Source: Sinonovacula constricta
Lineage: Eukaryota; Mollusca; Bivalvia; Cardiida; Solecurtidae
Length of the DNA: 64,000 nt
NCBI GenBank assembly: GCA_007844125.1
Contig: CM017561.1
Span: 19,345,170 to 19,409,169, forward strand
Reading direction: 5' to 3'
The notes below the pieces were generated by a model that worked only from the letters and a program-made list of their open reading frames with translations, ran no database searches and had not been told where the DNA came from. Below are positions 1 to 11,888 of the stretch, piece by piece. Position numbers and translations under genes: made by a program. The first letter of the stretch is position 1. Each line of letters begins with the position of its first letter.

Positions 1-284
1 GCTGTTTGGGAGGTGAAAAGTTAATCCTGTAAGCGATTAAAGGCGCGAATATCAGTCAAATTTATTCCGTGGTAAATTAAATGTAATACGCGTTAGCAAG
101 CATGCATGTATTCAGCTGCAATAAAAACTTCTACAAACATAGATGGGACCTTGGAACAAAAGTTGCAGCAGAGTCTGTACCATCCGATAATAGAAACTTT
201 TTTATTGAAAACATACAATACTTTCTGTATGATCGCATTTTAACTTAAGTTTGGTCTTAAAGAAGTAGTAGAGGTCACGAAGGT

Positions 285-1455
285 ATGACCCTAGTCAAAG
301 TCATACATGGTCAATGTCATACATGGTCAATGTCAAACATGGTCAATGTCATACATGGTCAATGTCATACATGGTCAATGTCATACAGGGCCAATGTCAT
401 ACATGGTCAATGTCATACAGGGTCAATGTCATACATGGTCAATGTCATACATGGTCAATGTCATACATGGTCAATGTCATACATGGTCAATGTCATACAG
501 GGTCAATTTCATACAGGGTCAATGTCATACATGGTCAATGTCATACATGGTCAATGTCATACAGGGTCAATGTCATACATGGTCAATGTCATACAGGGTC
601 AATGTCATAAATGGTCAATTTCATACATGGTCAATGTCATACAGGGTCAATGTCATACATAGTCAATGTCATACATGGTCAATGCCACAGAGGGTCAATG
701 TCATACATAGTCAATTTCATACATGGTCAATGTCATACATGGTCAATGTCATACATGGTCAATGTCATACAGGGTCAATGTCATACAGGGTCAATGTCAT
801 ACATAGTCAATGTCATACATGGTCAATGTCATACATGGTCAATGTCATCCATGGTCAATGTCGTATGTGGTCAATGTCATACAGGGTCAATGACATACAA
901 AGTCAATGTTATACAGGGTCAATGTCATACATGGTCAATGTCATACATGGTCAATGTCATACATGGTCAATGTCATACATGGTCAATTTCATACAGGGTC
1001 AATGTCATAAATGGTCAATTTTATACATGGTCAATGTCATACATGGTCAATGTCATACAGGGTCAATGTCATACATGGTCAATGTCATACATGGTCAATG
1101 TCATACATGGTCAATTTCATACAGGGTCAATGTCATACATGGTCAATGTCATACATGGTCAATGTCATACAGGGACAATGTCATACATGGTCAATGTCAT
1201 ACAGGGTCAATTTCATACAGGGTCAATGTCATACATGGTCAATGTCATACAGGGTCAATGTCATACATGGTCAATGTCATACATGGTCAATGTCATACAT
1301 GGTCAATGTCATACATGGTCGTCAATGTCATACATGGTCAATGTCATACATGGTCAATGTCATACATGGTCAATGTCATACATGGTCAATGTCATACATG
1401 GTCGTCAATGTCATACAGGGTCAATGTCATGATCGTCAATTTCATGCAGAGTCAA
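285..1455. repeat. 16-bp minisatellite/satellite array (about 72 copies)
   Basis: Near-perfect tandem copies of ATGGTCAATGTCATAC. The main variants are CATGG versus CAGGG and AATGTC versus AATTTC, and a few 3-bp insertions (GTC duplicated) occur near 1318, 1401 and 1430. The monomer has no stop codon in any plus-strand frame, and 16 is not a multiple of 3, so every frame reads the same 16-residue peptide in a different phase. This creates overlapping ORFs of up to 392 codons. I regard these as artefacts of the repeat: there is no splice structure, no non-repetitive coding sequence and no codon-level conservation. Confidence 0.95.
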
Positions 1456-2445
1456 TCCTTCGTGCTTGCGAAATTCAGCTTATAACTGTGGACGCTGTCG
1501 CAAGCGATAACGGGAAAATATGGTGAACATGACCATTAAACCAACCATTATTTTTACCTTTAGAATCAGCCAGACATTGTCACTTCATTACCATTAAAAA
1601 TAACCTCAGACAGTTAGATCAGAATGTACGGGGGGAGAAAAAAAACAACACTTTCTCAATGACATATAAGCACAAAACGTGTTACCATTCTATCTTTAGC
1701 GCGTTCAACGTGTTTGGGTTGAATAGCAATTTAAGGGTTCTTGCAAAATGTCACACGATATGAGGTAAATGTCCTCTTACAGCAGCTGCTGTGATACATT
1801 CCTGTAAAGAAGGAGACAAACATTTGCACACAACTAAGCTAATAACAAGAAAATCATTGATGCAAATCATCAAACGGTGTTCAATGTATATTTGATGCAA
1901 TAAAACACATTATATTTTGCTCGACCACAACGAACAGCCGATAAGTGCTTTGAAAATAGTTTAAAAAAAGTGGCTTCACATGTATATAACATATACTGCA
2001 CTATTTGTATTTTAAAATGTCTTAACAATGTAACCAAACCTTTATTGAAACATTATTGAATCGTACAGGTGACAAAAAAAAACCCTGCATAATCCACGTG
2101 GCTCAAAGTTGCCAAAATCATTACGTTATACATACAGTCGGAAGTTGATGTAATACGCAGTCTGTAACAAATATAACCCCTCTCCTTAAACAGCATAATA
2201 TATCCCAGCACACCATCGTGCGAAAACAGGAACTCGCGGCTATTTAACAATGTTTTAGTGAGTTCTCTTTTGTTATTGTTGTTTTGTTGTTGTTGCTGTT
2301 GTTGCTTTCTAAAAAGACACCGTGTATGTAACAGTGCAACATGCAGTTATTGAAAATATCAATTTAATGGACCACAAGGAAGTATGAACAGCAATGGACA
2401 ATAATAACGTATTTTCTTAGAAAATATCAAATCACTATTGCGCGT
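1456..2445. other. AT-rich non-coding stretch
   Basis: No gene is supported here. The only structure seen is a GTT/TTG-rich simple repeat at about 2271-2306. A 65-codon minus-strand reading frame (2053-2250) has no ATG at its start and no splice context, and is not credited. Confidence 0.5.
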
Positions 2446-3097
2446 TTAAAGGTGGTGTCCGACAGTTTGCCTATAACAAATACATGTTATAATATTTTAC
2501 GACAGTTTGCCTATAACAAATGCATGTTATAATATTTTACGACAGTTTGCCTATAACAAATACATGTTATAATATTTTACGAAAGTTTGCCTATAACAAA
2601 TACATGTAATAATATTTTACGACAGTTTGCCTATAACAAATACATGTTATAATATTTTACATCTGCTTCGAGGGATTAAGGCAAACTTACAAGATGTTAA
2701 AACTTTAGTCTCAGTACAACTGTTTTGATCACTGCCTATTTGTTAGACAGTACAAACTATGAGAAAAATCACTCTAAATGTGCATTCTTTCTGAATCTAT
2801 AATGCACCGTAATGATCTCTCCTAAATGTAGATATTGGCGTCAAAACGGATTACACGGTTAACGATATAACATGATCCCAACCGAAAGTTTTCATGTGCT
2901 TTTCTTAGTTAAATATCTATGTCTGTAGCTTGATTCCGATAGGAATACGAGTTTGCAATGATAAATAGGGATTTACGCTTGACTGTACCTACAGATCAAT
3001 GGCATCATGAACAGCATGTTGAATGACTTTTAAGTTAACAATGCTTTATTTGGTCATTAAGGACAAAATTCTCCAAACTGCCGGATACCGCCTTTAA
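2446..3097 (+). mobile_element. TTAA-flanked MITE, copy A (complete, with internal 40-bp expansion)
   Basis: Complete non-autonomous DNA transposon. TTAA (2446-2449) precedes AGGTGGTGTCCGACAGTTTG, and the right end CAAACTGCCGGATACCGCCT is followed by TTAA (3094-3097). The ends are inverted copies of each other. The interior matches the other family members: a GTTAGACAGTACAAA segment, a 'gcattctttctga' segment and a GTCA-containing segment near 2840. It has no coding capacity. The left sub-terminal 40 bp is present five times (see 2461-2660), so this copy is longer than its relatives. TTAA targets are typical of the piggyBac and Kolobok superfamilies; I cannot decide between them without the autonomous partner. 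Confidence 0.85.
2461..2660 (+). repeat. 5 x 40-bp tandem repeat inside MITE copy A
   Basis: Five head-to-tail units of exactly 40 bp, each starting GACAGTTTGCCTATAACAAA, with only a few substitutions (for example GAAAG in unit 4). The unit is the sub-terminal sequence of the transposon, including part of its terminal inverted repeat. Other copies carry it once. Confidence 0.95.
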
Positions 3098-3870
3098 TAC
3101 ATGTCTGTCCTGGAACTAGTTTATGCTAAGTATGCGACAGAGAAAGCTTGCCATTCATTTTCTTGTTTTAGCGCAAGCACTCTACGACGTCTTACAGCCA
3201 TGATCTTTCTTGTTGATTCCTGGGTTTGAATAATACATCATAGCAAAATGGATTCATAAACGTGATTTTATTATGTTGACTGCATTAGTTCCCACTCACG
3301 CTGTACTGCAAGAGCGATTTCCAAATCCGATTTGAATTTCCAGACATCCACGTGACAACAGTCACGCGGTGCTAATGTAAAATGTTCCAGAATTTAAATT
3401 TAACGATAGAGGACTAGTTTCCTGACCATATATGCTCCTTTATGTGTTAACATTTTTCATTTATCTCTAGTTAAAAGCCAATAGTAACAACTTGAATGTA
3501 TCCTGAAGGCTATTTAATCGATTAATACAGAAAAGATAAGTGAGCTCACATAATATATTAAGCTTTTTGGACTTATGGACATTGGAAAAACAAGCATCAA
3601 ATACTTCATTATATTCATTGATGTAAGCATTATAATTATAGTTTCTCTTTTCCGCATTCTCTTCGTACATTTTAACACTCTTGTTTTATTATCCTTTCTT
3701 GTACGTGTACTACAAATAGACATGTACGATGTGGAGGGGGTCGCTCCCACCTAACTATGGGCAAGTTCAGTTATCTGTTTATCTTAAAAGATTATCGTTA
3801 AATAAAGTCAAACTTATTTACAGCGTATATTTAAAAACAGAACAGAACAGAACAAAACATATTTTATTAG
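3098..3870. other. Non-coding stretch
   Basis: No convincing gene. It contains a small hairpin CGTGAC-AACA-GTCACG near 3350-3366 and an (ACAGA)n tract near 3837-3857 that recurs near 7031 and 7508. Such tracts often mark retroposon tails, but no element body was recognised here. Confidence 0.4.
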
Positions 3871-4113
3871 ACGTGCACACAGTTGAAGACCGGTTTGTTT
3901 GCTGTGGCGTTGATCATAGTCACCAGCAATCAACAAAATAAAGGAGGAGCCAAGACACACCAAGTGGATCAAAAAGAATCAGCCGTAAAAATTTATCCAG
4001 TTCAAAATACGTGGCTTAACCATCCGTGTAGTTGCAAACTTAACGATATTCTTTACAGTTCCCAAGTCGACAAATGGAATTATCGTAACGGGATTTGTGA
4101 CTCATATAAATGA
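3871..4113 (+). CDS. Possible terminal exon of unknown protein (weak)
   Basis: An open frame runs from just after an in-frame TAG to TGA at 4111-4113, with AATAAA four bases later. The peptide begins with a hydrophobic stretch (LFAVALIIVT) and ends with a cysteine-containing tail (NHPCSCKL...GICDSYK). There is no in-frame ATG at its start. It would have to be a 3'-terminal exon entered at one of two AG acceptors (just before 3871, or CACACAG just before 3883). I do not recognise the sequence. Chance is a serious alternative, because the window is AT-rich and the frame is short. Confidence 0.2.
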   Translation, partial: TCTQLKTGLFAVALIIVTSNQQNKGGAKTHQVDQKESAVKIYPVQNTWLNHPCSCKLNDILYSSQVDKWNYRNGICDSYK

Positions 4114-5440
4114 AATAAAATGTGTGATCAAATGTGTGATCAACAGATGTCATGCAGTGCGAATAAAGGTTTACTCGATGAACCGGACAGCAGTAAGGAA
4201 ACATTTAAACAAAATTTATTTCACCGATTTATTGTTCGTTTATTTTTGGGTTGGGATGCGTACATTTGTGCTTACTCATGCATACATGACAGCATTGACT
4301 AATTAAACGAACTATTTTTGTGGGTCATACATGAATAGCACACTTGATACAGTCTCTAATTGTAAAGCTTAGTAAATGATGAAATCAGACCAAATTCCAG
4401 CAGCCGAAAGACGTAAACTTCAAATAAAAATTAATCGAATCATCAAAACCTGAATAAATATTTAATATTCCGCACTTTGCCTTTTCTACAACAATGAAAT
4501 AAAAATATGTTTAGAGACTCTTTAAAATTCGATAACTTGTTTGGAGTTGTATGATTCATTTGCAAGGCTGTTGTGTGTTTTTGCTGTTGTTGTTTGGTTT
4601 GTTTTTTGTTTGTTTTTGTTTTTTGTTGTTGCTTTTTTATCTCTTTTTTTTTCCTGTTTTTTTTTTCATAGTCATTGTATATTTGCTGAAATGACATCAA
4701 CAGATATTATCAGGTCCACTTTATGTCTTTATTTTATGATAAAAAGTAAAAATTCAAGAAGCTAAAGGCGGTATCAGGTAGGCACAACAGTTAAAAGAGA
4801 AACAAGACAGTGTAGAGAAATTGCCGTGCTTGCTTACAAACATTGACTTTCAAGATAAGTCCAGACAGAACGAAAAACACTGTACGAGACTTCAAAATTA
4901 ACGTCGGTAAAAATCTACACATTGTTAATGTTAACTGTAATGTTATAATGCAATGACTTAAAGCAATCTTGTATCTAGACTTTCGGCGAGGATGTCAAGT
5001 GTACTTGAATTATTTATGGTAAAACGGTAGAGACGCATAACACGTCTCAAATGCTCCTATCTAAAAGCCGTGCACCGGGTTATTGTGGTGCATCTCCATT
5101 TATTTAGTGTTATTTCACGTTATTACCCCAACCGTCTGGAGTGGATCCGTCAGAATGAGAAAACCATCAGTGTGTCGTTCGGCTCATTAGTCGTTCAAAC
5201 CTTTTATCACAAAATACGAACCACCAAGAGGACGAAATTAAGATACGTGTAGGGGAATAAGTGTAGGAATCTGCATATCTTAAACGGATTACCTTCAGAT
5301 GGTAGTATTTTATTTGCATTCATAAGTCGGTAAATTAACGACTGATCCTTGATTGAATGTTTACATTATCCCGAGTGACCAAGTGCTTGTCCTGTAAGCT
5401 AGTACCGTATGACCCTGCTTTTACTGATGATTGTTTTATT
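4114..5440. other. Non-coding stretch with T/G-rich tract
   Basis: No gene is supported. A long T-rich/TTG-rich low-complexity tract lies at about 4565-4670. Two opposed short ORFs (4443-4700 minus and 4541-4765 plus) are translations of it. Confidence 0.5.
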
Positions 5441-5446
5441 TTAAGA

Positions 5447-5640
5447 ACTACACCGCAGCGACGCCATTGTGGTCATTATAGCGACGCCAAGCTATTTTTG
5501 TGTTGTAATACCCCAGGTAAATGTCTGGGTAGAACCACCGCCGCTGTAGATCAGATAGAAGGTCTTTAGACATACAATCAATCGAACTAACGCGATGAGA
5601 CTCTACCACACGACCACAGGCGTCTTTGTTTACAAATGAC
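5447..5640 (-). repeat. tRNA-derived SINE-like repeat, copy S1
   Basis: It shares the family body seen at 14.55, 26.5, 33.9, 44.1 and 63.85 kb: a 'ggtcattatagcgacg' segment, then 'atgtctgggtagaaccacc' and a 'gatcag' segment. Read on the minus strand, the higher-coordinate end has a tRNA-like promoter, with a box-A-like GTGTGGTAGAGTC followed by a box-B-like GTTAGTTCGATTG. No coding content. Confidence 0.6.
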
Positions 5641-5654
5641 AATTGGTATTATTT

Positions 5655-5993
5655 CTTAAGTTCTAGAAAGAAGATAGAACCATACAGCACAGTATGCTAT
5701 TTTCAAAGTAAGAAAACCATGCGACAACTTACATTTGAGATCGCTTGTATCGTCCCCCGGGTAGTAAACACTGACGTCGGTATTTATTGTAACATTTTAA
5801 GCAGAGATAAATGTCGTGCTTATTTATAGTTGGGAGAGAATGAACATTGTTTTTATGTATTATTTTACGATATATAAAGTGTTTAAAATCGTCTTTACTT
5901 AAGACTTAAATATGAGTTAATGCCAACTCCCAGATACCGTCGAAAATATTGTTACATGTATTTGATATGTAAACTGTCGGATACTTCCTTTAA
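5655..5993 (-). mobile_element. TTAA-flanked MITE, copy B (minus, truncated)
   Basis: In reverse complement it begins TTAA-AGGAAGTATCCGACAGTTT and then follows the family consensus: ATATCAAATACATGTAACAATAT, a GACGTCAG-type segment near 5772 and a GGTTTTC-type segment. The other terminal inverted repeat is missing; the element fades out near SINE S1. Its intact TTAA edge (5990-5993) is also the first base of the 54-bp tandem array. Confidence 0.7.
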
Positions 5994-6483
5994 ATGGTCA
6001 ACAAACCGAGGATAAGCCTGGTCACCCAAACATTAAAGGTACTCAAAATGGTCAATAAATCGTGGATAAGCCTGGTCACCCAAACATTAAAGGTACTCGA
6101 AATGGTCAATAAATCGTGGATAAGCCTGGTCACCCAAACATTAAAGGTAAAGGTACTCGGAATGGTCAATAAATCGTGGATAAGCCTGGACACCCAAACA
6201 TTAAAGGTACTCGAAATGGTCATTAAATCGTGGATAAGCCTGGTCACCCAAACATTAAAGGTACCCGACATGGTCAATAAATCGTGGTTAAGCCTGGCCA
6301 CCCAAACATTAAAGGTACTCGAAATGGTCAATAAATCGTGGATAAGCCTGGTCACCCAAACATTAAAGGTACTCGAAATGATCAATAAATCGTGGATAAG
6401 CCTAGTCAACCAAACATTAAAGTTACCCGATATGGTCAATAAATCGTGGATAAGCCTTGTCACCCAAACATTAAAGGTATTCG
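5994..6483. repeat. 54-bp tandem array (9 copies)
   Basis: Nine copies of a 54-bp unit beginning ATGGTCAATAAATCGTGG. Copy 3 has a 6-bp duplication (AAAGGT), so it is 60 bp long. Because 54 and 60 are multiples of 3, an 18-residue peptide repeats in frame on the plus strand (188 codons), and a second one runs on the minus strand (183 codons). Both have ATG-type starts, but neither has other coding support. The array starts directly at the TTAA end of MITE copy B. Confidence 0.95.
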
Positions 6484-8902
6484 TATTATACATGTATAAA
6501 GTCTTCTTTAACTGCCCGGCCACAGTCGCACCATATAGCATAACAATAACTATTTTATGAAGACGATGTACCTTGTTCTGATCTTAAATATAGAGTTCTG
6601 TTTAGTTTTATGAAGTTTATCTGTTTTTTACATAAGAATATAATTTCTAACAATCGCTTCATTTTTTGCCGTCCGAAATGACCCAGGACGGAATGACCCG
6701 AGTAGGCACATTCCTTAATGTGAACTAAATTTAGTTTAAATGATCAATATCTTAAGCATCACTCCCCCTCGCCATATCTTCCCATCTTAGAACACAACTT
6801 TAACATAAAATATTTGGTTTCTCACCTACAAACAGTAATGGCTATTTAATGCCCGTCGCTTACCTTCAAAACAAGTTAACGAAGGTGTGGGGATGTTGTT
6901 TGGGTGCGATCAAATATCGATTATAGATAAATAGAGAAGACAGACGCAGTATCATCGTCAACAACACGATCAACAGGTTAGCGCCACCGCACCGACAAGG
7001 TGATAGAGTGCAGTGTCCTGGTAGGACATAGATTTGAACCGACTGGTACAGAACAGAACAGAGTACGAAAGGATGAACATGTCAACAATTTGATTGAGAT
7101 GTATTCTTATGTTTTGATTTGTTTTATCTTTGCAGCAAGACAATTGTGTTATTTTTATCGACCCTGACCGAGACTCGAACACACCCAGAAGAGAGCCATT
7201 CTTCCTTATTGAGAAAAGATCTGAAAAGATATCATTTTAAGAACACAACCGAACAAAATTTTATTCAGGCGTATATAGATAAGACTCTAAGTGCATTTTA
7301 TTCAGTGATAAATTAAAGCAAAACACAATCGAAGGCATATCTATGAAGGTGTTTCTATCCTAATCAAAATATATTGTGATAATATTATATAACAAATCCA
7401 TTTTGAATACACAATATAATGGCCAATTTTAAAGTGTATGCATATGGTAAAAAGAAGCGAAATAACAAAGCGGGCAACACCGAGATAAATGCTATATAAA
7501 ATTACAGCACAAATAAAACAGAACAGAACGAATAATCTGACGTCGACGATCCAGCATATTGAACGTTTACTGTCGAAAACAACTGAAGAAGTTGACACAC
7601 TAAAGATTAAGGCAACCTACATTTTTTTCAAATATTTACTCTGTTGATAAATATTTAAATTTTAATCGTTATATGTATTGTGCATTTTCATTCCCCTTAC
7701 CCTAGACGACTATAAGTCTTAAAAGAAGGTTGATGGTCTCTTTCATGTGTAATTGAATCGCGGCACCAGGGGACATGTCAAGGTCGTCCAATCAATATCG
7801 TTATCCACTATAATCTGTTTGAACATGTCATTACCCTTGTCTTGCTACATACATTAATATGCAACACAAAATTTGCTTACAGCTACATGCAAAATTAATA
7901 AGACATATTAATGAGGGCTCGTCAGTAAATCGTGCGGATTCTGACTAGAATTCTTCCTGGCGGGAGTGGCTGAGATTTTAACCAGAATTATCCCGTCGAG
8001 GACTGGTTAGATTCTGCCCAGAAAGCTCCCGGCGGCTGAAATTCTGACCAGAAAGCACCCGGCGGAGATTGACTGATTTGGACCTGCTTTGTTTCCCTAA
8101 GTCTGTTCAATTCGTGCTTAGCAGGCTAAGGTTTGCGATAGTTGGGAGATCTGGTAATACTTAGATACAGGCGTACTAATTAATATTGTTAATTTTGTTG
8201 TGTGTGTGATAGTTTTAACGTAAAGGGGTTACGCCTATTAAACACATAACACTTCGCATTGAAAAGTTTTTGCTGCCATAATAAAGACCTTTTAAGAAAC
8301 ATTACAAATGCATTGCAATTTGGGGTTTAAATCTCACTTAACGTGCGAAATGCTCAACAAGTTCAGACCCTAACGTGCGTTGAACCCCGAAGTGCTTTCC
8401 CGCAGCGCATTATGGTATATTTGAACTACTTTTGCCTGAATGACCCTCGAAATCACGTTTACCTTACAAAGATGTCATTTGGATGTCGGTCTGACCTTGT
8501 TTAGACACATCACCATAAACTCATCCACAGGTGACATGTGTGTCACTAATACTTGGTGTTAAATATACATTTATAGACATATGTGTGTTATAAAACGGTT
8601 AGATATATAAATAACAATGCAATAAATAACACTTAAGCCAATATTTATATGATTCTCGGAGTGTCGGTTTAGCGCTTTGTTAACACATGGTGAAAAACTA
8701 GATCCGACGAAAAAGTCGGCCAAATCATCGCCAATTGACCTAGCCATGATAATCAGCCTCATCATAATCATCATCAGCAGCAACAACAGTAGCAGCAGCA
8801 TGGTCATGATGACAAGTTTAATAATAATCATCAAAAGCGACAACACAAGCATGATCATTTACGTCATATTGTTCGTCGTTCTCAAAGATCATAAGATCAT
8901 AC
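6484..8902. other. Non-coding stretch with minor repeats
   Basis: No gene is supported. It contains (ACAGA)n tracts near 7031-7047 and 7508-7522, a degenerate tandem repeat (next entry) and a CAT/CAG-rich low-complexity tract near 8745-8845 that explains two opposed short ORFs. Confidence 0.45.
7936..8080 (+). repeat. Degenerate tandem repeat, about 4 units of 28-38 bp
   Basis: Four diverged units, each with the pattern GATTCTGACCAGAA followed by a CCCGGCGGAG-like segment. Spacing and sequence vary between units, which is consistent with an old minisatellite. Confidence 0.6.
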
Positions 8903-9064
8903 TTATAAAGAGTAACATAAGTGATTATAAAAAGTAACATTGGTGTTAATAAAGAGTTACATTGGTGATTATAAAAAGTAACATTGGTGATTATAAAGAG
9001 TAAAATTGGTGATTATAAAGAGTAACATTGGTGATTATAAAGAGTAACATTGGTGATTTTAAAG
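8903..9064. repeat. 22-bp tandem array (about 7 copies)
   Basis: Repeated TTATAAAGAGTAACATTGG-type units, 22 bp long, with minor substitutions (AAAAAG for AAAGAG, TTAC for TAAC). Confidence 0.9.
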
Positions 9065-11836
9065 TTATCTTAACACTGTCAACCTTAATTTGTGAGACAA
9101 AACTATTTATAATGCTGTGTATTTGGTTAAGTTTGTATACCTAATCCGACGTCAATTAAAAATTAATTCTTTAAATTCTTACTGCGCATTCGTTTAGTTA
9201 ATGTTTTAGAAATGAACTTACCCCAAACTTGAAAAGTTCACGTGCATTAGTCTAACTAGTCAATCACACACACGCACACGAACACGCACACACACATACA
9301 CACACAGACACATACAGAGACACACAGAGAGACACACACAGCTATGACATGGATATTTTTTCTAACAAACTCAATTTTAACTGAGGGACGGTGAACCGTA
9401 ATGGATTGTATTTGAATGAATAGAAAACCCCACATTGAATGAGTTTTGTGTTTTATATTATGCTAAACGTATTAAAGAAGAGGTTTTATGGAAATTTCAA
9501 ATTTAAACAACTTGAATATTTATATGTTAAGTCATAAATAGTGGCATTTTAAAGTTATTTATAGACAAGTAGTTATTAAAAATGCAAATATTTCAGCGAA
9601 ATGTACAGCTTATTAAAAAGCCTGAAAAACGGGGTTTGAAAAAACAGCCCCAAAATAAACGTTGAGTTTTCAAAGGAAATACATGTTTCATTCAAAGATC
9701 AAAAGATAACTTTACATAAAGCGGACCGTATAAGAGAAACAGGAGTTGAAGATAACTAGTGTTATGTTTATCTTCTATTTAAGGAAGCAAATGCTATCTT
9801 TTATGTTTGTAGAACTGTCCTAAAATAGAAAATGAACGAAAATAAACACAGCCTTGATAGGAGCCTTAAATACATTCATAAGAATTAAAAACAAGCTATC
9901 CTTAGATTAATTATCATTCGGACAAGCCACAGCCACCACCCCGACCCCTCTTCCCCTGTGAGTCCCAAACCAGGCTGTCAACATTCCGCACATTTGTCCT
10001 TTACGCGAGATAAAAGAGATGCGCCCTCGCTTATTTAGTTAGGCCTTCTTATGGCTCGTTAATTAAAACGACATGTACACAGTTGGATAAGTTTGAATTT
10101 ATCAACTTTTGAACAAAATGTCGGTTGATTGTTTTAGTACATGTGTTATCGTTCTTGATGTTATTGTTTTAATGTTGTTTTTGTTGTTGGTGTTTTGCAA
10201 AATCCAAGACACAGGGTTTTCGTTTCTTCTGTTGTCGGCAAAATAAAACTTTAAAAAGTGAGATTATCAGTATAACGCCTCTTTTTTATCAAACGTTACT
10301 AAAATAAAAGCTTGACTAACTGTGAACGGGACTCTTCAAAGCTCATCTGTACGTAGCCTACCTTTAACTGTAACGTTTCGACGTTAGTCACTACGTGTAC
10401 AGCTACATGGGTGTACAGGTGACGTCCCAGCGCGTGCTGTACGTCGACTATTTTCGGCAGTGTTTTGTTGTGGCTATGTTTCCTTTTACGGAACGAACAA
10501 CACTTTTTTCCTTGTTTTGACTGCGCATTTGCGTTTCGAAGAACGCCACACCGCGAACCTTGATAAATTGGATTGTACGAAAATGTGAAGTTGATGTGCT
10601 CACAAGAGAGGCGATGTCAAGTCCCTAGTTAGGGGAAAAAGGAAGATCTGTTCTATGTTTGTTTGTTTTTTGTCGATTATTTCCACAACAAATGTGAACT
10701 GATGTGACCTGATCGCACTCGTGTAAGGATACTCCACAGCGAGAGCACAGAGGTCGGGAAAGTCACTCAGGTGTAAATAAACACGAAGAAGTCAATCCTG
10801 TGAGCATCAACTTCGTGCTGTTGAATTATGTTTTTCATATTGTTTTAAATTGTCCAGGTTTTATTTGTTCATATACAGTAACCCTTTAGAGTAAAGTACA
10901 CTGTATTCATTAAAATCCTAATTTCTCCTTTTTTTTAATCGATGAAAATCGATTTGTTGGGCAGAATACAAATTCTTGTATTTTTTTGAAGATTAACAAT
11001 ATACAAATCTTAAAAAAATACCAATACAGCGAATGCAGTAATTTTTATAAATATCAATACTGTTTAATGCTAGCGTACCTGAAAAAAATAATAAAACTTT
11101 TAAGGCCAAAACGATAAATGTAGATAAATATTATAATGTGTTTTACAGAAATACAAAATTTCGAGTCAAAATGAACATTGTAAAATAAAAGTAATATCTT
11201 TAAAACAAAATCAGTATTCATATTGTCACATATTGTGGCATAAGCGTCTATGTAATTCTCCCTACCACACTCCATTTTAAAAATTAACTGCTCTTGGTCA
11301 AAGGGAAGTAACTGTACAAAACCCTTTGTTCCTACAGAAGGTCAGAAGAGTTATCTTCGAACACTACGGTTTCATAACGAATGTAGCGTTTAACCAACGT
11401 TACCATCAACGACGATAAACGTCCAAAACGTAGCCAAAACGAAAGTTTATACCCTTATAAAGATCAGGCCATGACTAACTAATTCATTTCAGATCGAAAC
11501 GCCGTTGTGGCATTTTCAAAAATCTTCATGGAAATAACTATCAAAGCAGATAAACCATTAATGGAATAGTCGAAACTAAACTGGATATTTTGTGGTACGC
11601 TGGAAGCTTTAAAATGTTTCCGGAATGATAATGTATTATGAATGCATATTTTAAAAGACGAAGAGATTATTGCAAAGCTCTTCAAAGGCGACGTACTGAT
11701 CAAGTTCGGTTCTAGGTTTTACCACAACTAGTCAAGGCCAGAACTCATCTTTATTCATAAGTCTTTATGGCGGAATTAATGCCAGCATGTGCGATCCCTT
11801 GTGGATTTCACTTTCTGTATAGTTTCTGGAATACTA
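9065..11836. other. Long non-coding stretch
   Basis: No gene is supported. It contains a CA-rich microsatellite (about 9264-9345) and a TTG/GTT-rich tract (about 10155-10195). ORFs at 11054-11275 and 11479-11703 (minus) lack ATG starts and splice context. Confidence 0.45.
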
Positions 11837-11887
11837 ATGGCTGACAGTGACAAAACTCAGACAGACAATATTTCACTACGTGGCTGA
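11837..11887 (+). CDS. Possible 16-codon uORF upstream of the 98-aa ORF
   Basis: ATGGCTGACAGTGAC... encodes MADSDKTQTDNISLRG and stops at TGA, one base before the ATG at 11889. The N-terminus looks like a normal protein start (Met-Ala, acidic). It is either a reinitiation-type uORF or the broken 5' end of the downstream frame. Confidence 0.3.
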   Translation: MADSDKTQTDNISLRG

Positions 11888-11888
11888 A

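Noticed and set aside
285..1526. Overlapping plus-strand ORFs up to 392 codons
   Set aside because: They are translations of a stop-free 16-bp repeat in three frames, with no unique coding sequence.
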